A stretch of 64,000 nucleotides of DNA, from the NCBI RefSeq assembly GCF_900232945.1, contig NZ_OCTU01000001.1:504977-568976 (forward strand). The letters run 5' to 3'. Below the pieces are notes generated by a model. It saw nothing but the letters and a program-made list of their open reading frames with translations. It was not told the origin of the DNA and did no database searches. Every line of letters begins with the position of its first letter. Positions within the stretch are counted from its first letter, which is position 1. The translations under genes and the position numbers were made by a program. The DNA comes from Urinicoccus timonensis. Lineage in GTDB: Bacteria; Bacillota; Clostridia; Tissierellales; Peptoniphilaceae. Shown piece after piece: positions 7,997-15,622 of the stretch.

Positions 7997-8527
7997 TTTT
8001 TTCTCCTTTTTTGGAAATTTTAGAAGAAAGTTTGCCATGTAGGGTTTTTTATTTAGGAATAGGTCCTATTTATAAAATCTTATAGAAATAAGCCCCGAAT
8101 GGTTTCCTTGATCAAAATTTCTTTTCAATCCTTATTTCTTTAAACAAACTTAACATGAAAAGTCGCTGTTCATTGCCTTTTCTAAGTTATAAATATAGCA
8201 GGTTTTTGGAAATAAATCCAGTTACAATCCAGTAAAATTCTTTACAAAACCATTACGTTCCCGTAAAGTTTTCTTAGATTTTTGCTAATGATAACTTTTT
8301 TCTTCGTAGTGCTTTAGAGTTTTGTCCACTTATTGAAAGACACTTGGTCAAGCCAAGCGCCCTTCTTTCATTTATAAATTTTAGAGGTGGAAAAAGCTTT
8401 TTAAGGCTGAAATGGAGAGAGGGGTGAAAGCAGCAAAAATTGAGCTTGGGGGAGATGCTTTCACCCAAAGATTTATGCTCCTGAAATAGGCCGTTTCCAG
8501 CCCAGAAATAAACAAATTTTTCCAATA
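7997..8527. other. AT-rich gap between SLH gene and riboswitch terminator
   Basis: About 530 bases with no convincing gene. A minus-strand reading frame at 8274-8525 begins with TTG, has no ribosome-binding site and no recognisable similarity. It follows the riboswitch terminator directly, so it may be the decayed remnant of the gene the riboswitch once controlled. Confidence 0.4.
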
Positions 8528-8556
8528 AAAAAACATTGGATTCACCAATGCCCGTA
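8528..8556 (-). terminator. terminator downstream of cobalamin riboswitch
   Basis: On the minus strand GGCATTGG, loop TGAAT, CCAATG and then TTTTTT. It lies directly after the riboswitch aptamer, as expected for a transcriptional OFF switch. Confidence 0.65.
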
Positions 8557-8599
8557 TTTGCACAGATATATTAGGGTGTAAATAGACGTTTCCTCGCGT

Positions 8600-8750
8600 C
8601 TTACACAAGCTTTTATGCATGTATTCTGACTTACCTATCCTAACAGACTATCCCTTCCCGAAAAATTTCAGTGGTTTCGATAGCCCACTCCTGGTTTACA
8701 GCGGCGGGACCGGTTTGGACTTGCACCAAATTCCATCTTAGCCTTCATCA
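8600..8750 (-). promoter_or_regulatory. cobalamin riboswitch without an evident target gene
   Basis: Read on the minus strand the region carries the conserved cobalamin aptamer blocks: GGTGCAAGTCC, CGGTCCCGCCGCTGTAA, a GGGAAGG block and a B12-box-like AGTCAGAATAC. The core CGGTCCCGCCRCTGTAA is nearly identical to the one at 15370-15440. The next intact gene in the same direction is the SLH gene about 600 bases away, past a terminator and a gap with no clear gene. Confidence 0.85.
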
Positions 8751-8864
8751 AGTGAAAGAACATAAAAGTTATATTTTCTTATATTTCTATTATAAGCTAA
8801 ATGCTTCCTCTTTGCAATTGTTTTCTTCTAAAATCCCACCATAAAAAAATCCCACCATAAAAAT

Positions 8865-8886
8865 AAGCACTAGTTTCCTAGTGCTT
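8865..8886 (-). terminator. terminator of the CorC-like gene
   Basis: AAGCACTAG / CTAGTGCTT form a perfect 9-bp stem with a 4-base loop, and ATTTTTAT follows on the minus strand. The stop codon of the gene lies inside the stem. Confidence 0.8.
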
Positions 8887-10188
8887 AGCTTGGTCCAAGC
8901 ATTCCACTTGAACTTTTTCAATCCTCTTATCCTTCACGCTTAGGGCGGTTAGGATGTTTTGGTTTTCATAGATGACCTGGTGGGGCTGCTTGTCATTTTC
9001 TTCTGGGATAAAACCCAATAGTTCAATGGTTAGCCCGGACAGGGTTTCGTGGTTTTCCGAAACAAAGTCTGTATGGATGGCGTCATTGATGTCGTCCAGG
9101 TCCATGGACCCATCGATGATGTAGGTATGGGAATTGATCTGCTCAATGCCCTGGTCTACGGTATCGTACTCGTCTTCAATGTCTCCGACGATTTCTTCCA
9201 CAATGTCTTCCATGGTGACCATGCCGGAAAATCCTCCGTATTCATCAATTAAAATGGCAATGTAGTTTTTAGTGGACTGGAGCTCTTTGAGGAGCCGGTC
9301 CACGTTTTTACTTTCGGGAACGAAGTAGGGTTCTTTCAGGATTTTGTCAATATTGATGGTCTTGTACTGGCTCTTGGCGTATTCCACAAAAATATCCTTG
9401 ATGTAGACGGTACCAATGATGTTATCTGTGTCCTCCTGGTAGACCGGGGCTCTGGAATAGCCAGTTTTCAGCATCTCTGAAATGGTATCTGTGGTAAATT
9501 CGTCATAGTCGATCATGTAGAGGTCTGTTCTGGGGGTCATGATTTCATAGGCCTTGATGTCGTCAAAGTCCATGATGGAAACCATCATTTCTTCTCCAGA
9601 CAGGTTGATAACGCCTTGTTCTTTCCCAACCCGGATGTAGGATTTTAATTCTTCTTCGGAAATTTGCTCTTCAACATCGTCAGAATAGTTTCCTGTAATC
9701 TTGAGAAAAAATCCTGTTAAAAGAGATAGAAGCCCCACAAAGGGCAGGCTGATAATCCGGAAGAATTCAACAAAGGATACCAGGCTTAAGCCTACTTTTT
9801 CCGGTGCTCTCAGGGCAATCCGCTTGGGAATTAATTCCCCAAAGAGGATGGAGAAAAAGGACAGGACAAAAATCACCAGGATAAAGGCCAGGCTAGGATT
9901 TAAACCCCAATGACTGACTATATAAGGAGCCAGGTCCTTGGCAGCTAGACCAGCTGAATAAAAACCCGTCAGGACAATCCCCACCTGGATGGTGGATAAA
10001 AATTGTGTCTGCTTGCCTGTAACCTTTAAAAGCAGGCGGGCCTTTCTGGACCCATCTTCTTCTTTTTCTTGTATTTTCCCCTTGTTGGATGATACTAAGG
10101 CCATCTCTGCTGCGGAAAAAAGACCATTTACAATTGTTAGAATAATTATGATTAAGAGTGGTAGACTAAACCCCCCACCATCATCCAT
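8878..10188 (-). CDS. hemolysin/CorC family (DUF21-CBS-CorC_HlyC) membrane protein
   Basis: 436 residues. It has an N-terminal DUF21 membrane domain with about four helices (about 1-170, starting LPLLIIIILTIVNGLFSAAEMAL), a CBS pair (about 200-330, with IMTPRTDLYMID and YGGFSGMVTMEDIVEEIVGDI) and a C-terminal CorC/HlyC domain. The family includes Mg2+/Co2+ efflux-related proteins (CorC/CNNM, MpfA), and a divalent-cation role is likely. The start is supported by GAGGAGG eight bases upstream. It sits between two cobalamin-riboswitch regions but is not clearly in either transcript. Confidence 0.88.
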   Translation of the reverse strand: MDDGGGFSLPLLIIIILTIVNGLFSAAEMALVSSNKGKIQEKEEDGSRKARLLLKVTGKQTQFLSTIQVGIVLTGFYSAGLAAKDLAPYIVSHWGLNPSLAFILVIFVLSFFSILFGELIPKRIALRAPEKVGLSLVSFVEFFRIISLPFVGLLSLLTGFFLKITGNYSDDVEEQISEEELKSYIRVGKEQGVINLSGEEMMVSIMDFDDIKAYEIMTPRTDLYMIDYDEFTTDTISEMLKTGYSRAPVYQEDTDNIIGTVYIKDIFVEYAKSQYKTINIDKILKEPYFVPESKNVDRLLKELQSTKNYIAILIDEYGGFSGMVTMEDIVEEIVGDIEDEYDTVDQGIEQINSHTYIIDGSMDLDDINDAIHTDFVSENHETLSGLTIELLGFIPEENDKQPHQVIYENQNILTALSVKDKRIEKVQVECLDQAKH

Positions 10189-10227
10189 AAAAAAACCTCC
10201 TCGTTTTTTTATTTATTATATCAAATA

Positions 10228-11004
10228 TTAGTTGGAATTACTATCTCTTCCTTGTTTGAAGAAGTCTCCCAAAAGTTTGACGGACATGGGGTGGGTGGGT
10301 TTTTTAATCTCTTGGCCATCTTGGATGTCCAAGCGGTCAACGATTTCTCCCTGGTCCATGATAATGACTTGGTCGCAAAGGCCATAGGCCAGTAGGAAGT
10401 CATGGACGATAAAAAGGTAGCTTAAATTATGTCTTTCCTTGATATGGACCAGGAGTTGGAGGAGTTGTTTTTGGACCAGGTAGTCCAAACCACTTAGGGC
10501 TTCGTCTAAAAGAAGGATCTCTGGCTCTTGGATTAGGGCCCGGGCGATGCAGAGTCTTTGGACTTGTCCACCACTGAGTCTCCGGGCGTTTTCATCTAGG
10601 TTAAGGTGGCCCAGACCTACTTGGTCCAGGGTCTTTTTGATTTTGTCATCCCGGTCTTTTTTATCCAGCTTTTGGTCCATGAATTTAAAGGGTTCTTCCA
10701 TGACCATTCTCATGGTAAAGTTGGGGTTTACAGCTCCATAGGCATTTTGAAAAACCACTTGTACCTTTTTACGGAGTTGTCTTCTTTCAAGACGGGTCCG
10801 GTCTTTGACGGTTTTGCCATCAAAGTAGATCTGTCCCCCATCGGGCTTCTCCAGTCCTACAACCAAGCGTCCCAGGGTGGACTTGCCACTGCCGCTTTCC
10901 CCCATGATTCCCAAACAAGTAGAACTCTTTACTTCCAGGTTCACCGATTTTAAAACGGTTTTTCCATTATAGGATTTTGTTAAGTTTTCAATCTTTAAAT
11001 CCAT
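10228..11004 (-). CDS. peptide/nickel-type ABC transporter ATPase (DppF/NikE-like)
   Basis: 258 residues. The start MDLKIENLTKSY is chosen because AAAAGAGGG precedes it; a longer frame to 11070 lies inside the upstream gene. It has Walker [10 protein letters not shown], signature LSGGQVQRL, Walker B ILLLDEALSGLD and switch His in FIVHD. It is the last gene of a five-gene minus-strand operon and overlaps the preceding ATPase gene by 17 bases. A cobalamin riboswitch heads the operon, so its cargo is probably cobalt, a cobalt chelate or a corrinoid-related compound rather than ordinary peptides. This is inference from the regulator. Confidence 0.9.
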   Translation of the reverse strand: MDLKIENLTKSYNGKTVLKSVNLEVKSSTCLGIMGESGSGKSTLGRLVVGLEKPDGGQIYFDGKTVKDRTRLERRQLRKKVQVVFQNAYGAVNPNFTMRMVMEEPFKFMDQKLDKKDRDDKIKKTLDQVGLGHLNLDENARRLSGGQVQRLCIARALIQEPEILLLDEALSGLDYLVQKQLLQLLVHIKERHNLSYLFIVHDFLLAYGLCDQVIIMDQGEIVDRLDIQDGQEIKKPTHPMSVKLLGDFFKQGRDSNSN

Positions 11005-11797
11005 AATCCCTCTTTTCTGGTATATCCCGGTAGCGCTTATAGGTTCTAGGAGCCAGAAGGGCCTTGCCATACTCGCTCTTGGGGTTTTTTAACACTTCTT
11101 CCAAGGGACCACTTTCAATGAGATCGCCTTTTTTCAGGATGACGATCCGGTCTACCAGGCGCTTAAGGAGCCGGTAGTCATGGGTGATGACCAAGAGTTG
11201 GGTCCCCTTGCTCTTGCAAATTATCAAGAGGTCAGCTACATTTTCTGCATTCCAACTGTCCAGGGCTGAGGTGGGTTCATCGGCAATAACCATGTAGGGG
11301 TTTAATTCCATCATCATGGCCAGCATAACCCTTTGGAGCATCCCTCCACTGAGTTGGAAGGGGTATTTTTTCAAAAGGTCCCGGCTGTTTTCCAAGTTGA
11401 AGTCTTCCATGGCTTGGACGAACTTCTCCCGGGCCTGGTCTTTTGATATTTTTAAAAGGCTGGTTAGAACTTCCAGTCCATGGGACTCTATGGTTTGCAT
11501 TTCATTAAAGAGGCCATGGGGGTTTTGGGCAATGTAGGCAATTTTCCGTCCCCGGATTTCTTGCCAGTCTTTTTCCTTTAATTTTAAAATATCCCAATCC
11601 CGATAGGTCAATTCTCCTTGAATGTCTGCTCCTTGGGGTTTTCGGCCGATTAAGAGCCTAGAAAAGAGGGTCTTACCGCTGCCGCTTTCCCCTACAATGC
11701 CCAAGGATTCGTGGGCTTCTAATTCAAAATTTAAATGGTTTAAGAGGACCCTATCCTTGATTTCTAGGGTCAGGTCCTTGACAATTAGTCTCTCCAT
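10988..11797 (-). CDS. peptide/nickel-type ABC transporter ATPase (DppD/NikD-like)
   Basis: 269 residues, the partner of the following ATPase. It has Walker A GESGSGKTL, signature LSGGMLQRVMLA, Walker B MVIADEPTSALD and His in VITHDYRLL. It starts with MERLIVKDLTLEIK and overlaps the upstream permease gene by 13 bases. Heterodimeric ATPases of this type power DppBC/NikBC-type permeases. It lacks the C-terminal oligopeptide extension seen in OppD proteins, in keeping with the shorter Nik/Cnt-type ATPases. Confidence 0.9.
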   Translation of the reverse strand: MERLIVKDLTLEIKDRVLLNHLNFELEAHESLGIVGESGSGKTLFSRLLIGRKPQGADIQGELTYRDWDILKLKEKDWQEIRGRKIAYIAQNPHGLFNEMQTIESHGLEVLTSLLKISKDQAREKFVQAMEDFNLENSRDLLKKYPFQLSGGMLQRVMLAMMMELNPYMVIADEPTSALDSWNAENVADLLIICKSKGTQLLVITHDYRLLKRLVDRIVILKKGDLIESGPLEEVLKNPKSEYGKALLAPRTYKRYRDIPEKRDYGFKD

Positions 11798-12597
11798 AGG
11801 TCAACCCTTTCTTGTTTCTTTAGGTATTCACCTAAGAGGTTAAAGGTCACGACTGTAATTAAAATAGCCATACCTGGATAGATGGCCAGGCCTGGAATGG
11901 ACCGGATATAGGACTTGGCGTCGTTGAGCATCATGCCCCATTCGGACACATTGGGTTGGACCCCAATGCCCAGGAAGGAAAATCCGGAAATCATCATGAC
12001 CACTTCTCCAATACTCATCAAGGCCATAATTAAAATGGGTTTAAAGACAAAGGGCAGGATGTGAACTCTAAGGATATAGGGTACAGGTGCCCCCATGGTT
12101 TTAGCTCCCAAGACGTATTCTTGGTCCTTCATTAAAACCACCATGTTCCGAATGACCCGGGCATAGGGAACCCAGCCGACAGACGAAACAGCAATGATGA
12201 TGTTACCCAGGCCTTGGCCCAAAATTCCTGCAAAGGCCATGGACAAGAGGAAGGGAGGAAAGGACAAAACGATATTGGTTAACCAGGTGAAAGTTTTTTC
12301 TAGGCCTCCACCGGCCCAGCCCACCATGAGCCCCAAGGGAACGCCAATGCACAAGTTAATCAAGGTCACGATTCCGGCAATACTTAGGGACAGCTGGGTC
12401 CCAGTTACCAGTCTGGAAAAAACGTCCCGACCCATGTGGTCTGTTCCCAACCAATGGTCCGGTCCAGGCAGTTGAAGCTTGGCTGATAGTTCTACAAATT
12501 CAGGATTGTAGGGGGCCAGATATTTGGCGAAGATGGCAATAAAGACCAGGGTCAGGGCCATGGATAGAGCTATATAAAAAAGAATTGGTTTTTTCAT
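11785..12597 (-). CDS. peptide/nickel-type ABC transporter permease (DppC/NikC-like)
   Basis: 270 residues with an N-terminal helix (FYIALSMALTLVFIAIFAKYL), the conserved entry loop GTDHMGRDVFSRLVTG, and five further membrane helices carrying the BPD_transp_1 signature around EYVLGAKTMGAPVPYILRVH. It overlaps the upstream permease by 4 bases. It forms the membrane channel with the DppB-like protein. Confidence 0.9.
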   Translation of the reverse strand: MKKPILFYIALSMALTLVFIAIFAKYLAPYNPEFVELSAKLQLPGPDHWLGTDHMGRDVFSRLVTGTQLSLSIAGIVTLINLCIGVPLGLMVGWAGGGLEKTFTWLTNIVLSFPPFLLSMAFAGILGQGLGNIIIAVSSVGWVPYARVIRNMVVLMKDQEYVLGAKTMGAPVPYILRVHILPFVFKPILIMALMSIGEVVMMISGFSFLGIGVQPNVSEWGMMLNDAKSYIRSIPGLAIYPGMAILITVVTFNLLGEYLKKQERVDLWRD

Positions 12598-13553
12598 TCC
12601 TTACCTCCCAGTCTCGTTCTCGGGTTAATAAAGTAAATCAGGCTTTGGGTGCCTCCATTTAGGATGATGGCCATGAGGCCAAAAAGAAGAAGGGACCCTT
12701 GGATCAAGGGTAGGTCCGAAGTCCGAACAGCCCCTACAAACATCCGACCCAGTCCGGGCCAGGCAAAGACCTCTTCAATTAAGACACTTCCTGAAATAAC
12801 ATACATGATATTGGACGATAAGACCGTCATAAGGGGAATTTTTATGTTGTTCAAGAGGTGGTTTTTTAGGATATACTTTCTATCCACTCCCCGAACCAGG
12901 GCATTTTCCACATGGGGCTTGGCCATTTCTTCCAAGAGGACATTGCGGATAAATAGACTGGTTTGGCCCACCAGGGGCAGGTTCAAGCAAATGGCCGGCA
13001 GGATGTAGTTGGCAAAGCCTCCCCGACCTGAGCTGGGTAAAATTTGTAGTTTAACTGAAAAAAATAAAATCAGCATGTAGCCCAGCCAAAAGACAGGAAT
13101 GGATACAAAGAGGAAGGACAGGCCTTGGACCAGCTTGTCCACCCAGCTTTTATTGTAGATGGCGGCTAAAAAGCCCCCCAGACTGGAAAAAATTAAAAGA
13201 AGGACAAAGGACACCGCCCCCAATTGCAGGGTGGGAATGGTGGCATTGGCCATGACGTGGAGGACGGGCATTTTTTTGACATAGGAATTGCCCAGGTCTC
13301 CCTTGACGGCCTTGCCCAGCCACATGGTGTATTGCTTGGTTACCGGCTTGTCCAGGTTTAAATAGGTCCTGGCCCGAGCCAAACTTTCATCATTAATCCC
13401 TACGTGGATGGTTCTAAGATAGTTGGCTGCTGGGTCTCCCGGTTGTATCTTGACCAAGACAAAGGTAAAGATAGAAATCACTACCAGGGTTAAAAAGAAT
13501 AAAATGATTTTTCCCAGGCCCTTGGCCAGGGGATTTTTCTTCATTAGAGGCAT
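12594..13553 (-). CDS. peptide/nickel-type ABC transporter permease (DppB/NikB-like)
   Basis: 319 residues. The N-terminal helix and the following FVLVKIQPGDPAANYL loop are typical of DppB/NikB permeases; the BPD_transp_1 core follows (LYLGAVSF-like helices and the VLIEEVFAWPGLGRMFVGAV loop). GGGAG lies 6 bases before the ATG. A strong hairpin (13577-13604) separates it from the binding-protein gene, which probably lets that gene be expressed at a higher level. Confidence 0.9.
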   Translation of the reverse strand: MPLMKKNPLAKGLGKIILFFLTLVVISIFTFVLVKIQPGDPAANYLRTIHVGINDESLARARTYLNLDKPVTKQYTMWLGKAVKGDLGNSYVKKMPVLHVMANATIPTLQLGAVSFVLLLIFSSLGGFLAAIYNKSWVDKLVQGLSFLFVSIPVFWLGYMLILFFSVKLQILPSSGRGGFANYILPAICLNLPLVGQTSLFIRNVLLEEMAKPHVENALVRGVDRKYILKNHLLNNIKIPLMTVLSSNIMYVISGSVLIEEVFAWPGLGRMFVGAVRTSDLPLIQGSLLLFGLMAIILNGGTQSLIYFINPRTRLGGKE

Positions 13554-13576
13554 AGCAGACTCCCTTTAGATAAAAG

Positions 13577-13604
13577 AAAAGGGATAGTTTCCACTATCCC
13601 TTTT
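13577..13604 (-). terminator. intra-operon attenuator hairpin
   Basis: A perfect 12-bp stem AAAAGGGATAGT / ACTATCCCTTTT with a 4-base loop, followed by TCTTTT on the minus strand. It lies between the solute-binding-protein gene and the permeases. Partial termination here would give more binding protein than permease. Confidence 0.75.
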
Positions 13605-13607
13605 GAC

Positions 13608-15242
13608 TTACTTGTTATCATGAACTTTACTTGTTGAAAAAACGGGGAGGCGGTTTTCTTCAGGCATGAATTTAACATTTTCCAATTCGCCAGCCCGGTA
13701 GACGCAAGTAAAGGCTTGGTAGGTGACGGGAATATAGACTGCTTGTTCGTTTAAAGTTTTTAAAACGTAAGCATATTCTTCCTTCATCTTGTTTTGGTCC
13801 GGTTCTACCAAAAGTTTGTTGATGGTATCATAGAGTTGGTCTCTCATGGGTAGACCCTTTTGAGCTGCATTGTCAGGGCTTCCATTTTCAGATTCCACAG
13901 CCATGGCTTGTAGGACGGCATGGGGATCCCATGGAGCACCCCAGGTGTAGTTTACCATAAGGTCAAAGTCACCCTTGGCTGCATTGGACCAGTGAGTTTT
14001 TTCTTCCAGAGCATTGAGTTCAACGTCTACACCAAGTTTTTTCCATTCACCTTGGACATATTCTGCCAGGCTCTTGTCGCTGTTTTTACTTGCAACAAAG
14101 GGGAAGACAAGTTTTAATTTTTGACCATCTTTTTCCCGAATTCCATCGGATCCTTTGACCCAACCGGCTTGGTCTAGGAGTTTTTCTGCTTCTTCTAGCT
14201 TGTAGTCGTAAATTTCTACTGGAACATCGGTATTTGGTACGTTCTTAGCAAAAAGGGTATCGGCTGGTTGTTCAACTCCGCCAAAGATGTTTTTAGAAAC
14301 ACTTTCCTTGTCGACGGCATGGCTTAAAGCCTTACGAACAGCAAGGTCTTTTAGGGGACCTCTAGATGTGTTGAATAGGATCATCCGAGTGGACATTGGG
14401 TCAGAGCTTTCAGCTACATACTTGTCATCATTTTTGTAAGTGGTGAAACGGTCTAGACTGATTAAGCCGTTTCCGTAAACCATGTCTAGGTTTCCTGCTT
14501 CAAATTCCAAGGCTGTGGTTTCTGCATCAGGAATGGCCTTAATGGTTACTTCTTTTACGCCAGGTTTTTCACCCCAGTAGTATTCGTTTTGTACGAAGGT
14601 TGCATATTCGTTGTCTTTGTGGTCTTTTAAAACCCAAGGACCGGTTCCGATGGGAGCCTTGATTCCCTTGGCAGTATCTCCATCATCTGGGAAACCTGCA
14701 TCCCCCAACATACGGATGGGGCGGATCATGGCCAGGTCATAAAGAGCAGCTGAATAAGGCTTGCTTAGGGTTAATTCAAAGGTATAGTCGTCCATTGCCT
14801 TGAAGCTATCCAGGTAGTTGGTAAAGGTAAACCAGTTGTGGTTGGGCTTGTTTTCTTCAGAGAAGATGGTCTTGAAGTTCTTTTCAACATTTTGGGCATT
14901 AAAGTCAGATCCGTCTGAGAACTTAACTCCTTGTCTTAAGTGGAAGGTATAGGTCTTTCCATCTTCTGAAATATCCCAGGATTCTGCCAGGGATGGTTTG
15001 ATTTCGCCGCCTTCTCCATAGTATACCAAGCCTTCATAAACCATATCTTGGGTTACGAATTGGCTGGGAAGGTACATATGGGGGTTTAACTCTCCTACTG
15101 GGTCCTCGTTAAAGGGGATGGTTAGGGTGTCGTCAGATGCTGCTCCATCTCCAGCAGCTCCTCCCTTGCCACAAGCGCTTAAGCCAAGAGCTAGGGCAAA
15201 CAGGCAAAAAATTGCCAAGAGTCTTTGGGTTTTCTTTTTCAT
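13608..15242 (-). CDS. ABC transporter solute-binding lipoprotein (family 5, DppA/NikA-like)
   Basis: 544 residues with a lipoprotein signal peptide and lipobox (ALGLSACGK, Cys about 24) and an SBP_bac_5 domain (VYEGLVYYGEGGEIKPSLAE, GTGPWVLKDH). The ATG at 15242 is chosen (AGGAG 6 bases before); a GTG lies directly upstream. It heads the five-gene transporter operon, behind a cobalamin riboswitch and its terminator. Family 5 proteins bind peptides, nickel chelates, cobalt/nickel-metallophores or haem. The riboswitch points to a cobalt- or corrinoid-related ligand. Binding-site residues cannot be judged from sequence alone. Confidence 0.9.
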   Translation of the reverse strand: MKKKTQRLLAIFCLFALALGLSACGKGGAAGDGAASDDTLTIPFNEDPVGELNPHMYLPSQFVTQDMVYEGLVYYGEGGEIKPSLAESWDISEDGKTYTFHLRQGVKFSDGSDFNAQNVEKNFKTIFSEENKPNHNWFTFTNYLDSFKAMDDYTFELTLSKPYSAALYDLAMIRPIRMLGDAGFPDDGDTAKGIKAPIGTGPWVLKDHKDNEYATFVQNEYYWGEKPGVKEVTIKAIPDAETTALEFEAGNLDMVYGNGLISLDRFTTYKNDDKYVAESSDPMSTRMILFNTSRGPLKDLAVRKALSHAVDKESVSKNIFGGVEQPADTLFAKNVPNTDVPVEIYDYKLEEAEKLLDQAGWVKGSDGIREKDGQKLKLVFPFVASKNSDKSLAEYVQGEWKKLGVDVELNALEEKTHWSNAAKGDFDLMVNYTWGAPWDPHAVLQAMAVESENGSPDNAAQKGLPMRDQLYDTINKLLVEPDQNKMKEEYAYVLKTLNEQAVYIPVTYQAFTCVYRAGELENVKFMPEENRLPVFSTSKVHDNK

Positions 15243-15303
15243 CACATTCTCCTTTTCTGGTTTTGATTTCGGAGTTTATCAGACTGAACCATTCCCTTGT
15301 TGG

Positions 15304-15336
15304 TAAAAAAAAATATATAGACCTAGATCTATATAT
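15304..15336 (-). terminator. riboswitch-controlled terminator before the transporter operon
   Basis: On the minus strand TATATAGA, a 6-base loop and TCTATATA, followed by nine T. It sits between the cobalamin aptamer and the binding-protein start, the expected expression platform of a transcriptional riboswitch. Confidence 0.75.
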
Positions 15337-15349
15337 ACTTCCTTTCTTA

Positions 15350-15465
15350 CTAAGTCACTCGCTTAAATTCAATACTGCAGAGGTAGCCTGGCTTTACAGT
15401 GGCGGGACCGCATAGGACTTGCACCTATTTCCCCTCATTCAATTTGGTTCTAAACTCCAAAATAC
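15350..15465 (-). promoter_or_regulatory. cobalamin riboswitch controlling the 10228-15242 ABC transporter
   Basis: On the minus strand the conserved aptamer blocks are GGTGCAAGTCC, GCGGTCCCGCCACTGTAA, AGCCAGGCTACC and a B12-box-like GAGTGACTT. A terminator with a T9 tail follows before the coding sequence. When adenosylcobalamin is abundant, the operon should be switched off. Known targets of such switches are corrinoid and cobalt transporters and B12-independent enzymes. Confidence 0.88.
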
Positions 15466-15518
15466 AGCACTATTTACTTGTATGTGGATATTGTATAGAA
15501 TTTGTAAACTAATGTCAA

Positions 15519-15537
15519 GATAATAACTATCATTGTA
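15519..15537 (+). promoter_or_regulatory. candidate Fur box upstream of the Tyr-repeat SLH gene
   Basis: GATAATAACTATCATTGTA matches the 19-base Fur consensus GATAATGATAATCATTATC at 14 positions. It lies just upstream of the putative -35 at 15550, so binding of Fur could block transcription of the 15623 gene. Confidence 0.4.
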
Positions 15538-15549
15538 AAAAATATTTTT

Positions 15550-15579
15550 TTGCTTAAAAGACTTCTCCTGTGGTATATA
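15550..15579 (+). promoter_or_regulatory. putative promoter of the Tyr-repeat SLH gene
   Basis: -35 TTGCTT (15550-15555), an 18-base spacer ending in TGG, and -10 TATATA (15574-15579). The distance to the start codon at 15623 is normal. Confidence 0.5.
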
Positions 15580-15622
15580 TTAAACAGAAAGCAAATCACA
15601 AATAAACACAGGAGGAAAAATA

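Noticed and set aside
8274..8525. Minus-strand frame after the cobalamin riboswitch
   Set aside because: Starts with TTG without a ribosome-binding site, has no recognisable motif, and may be a decayed remnant.
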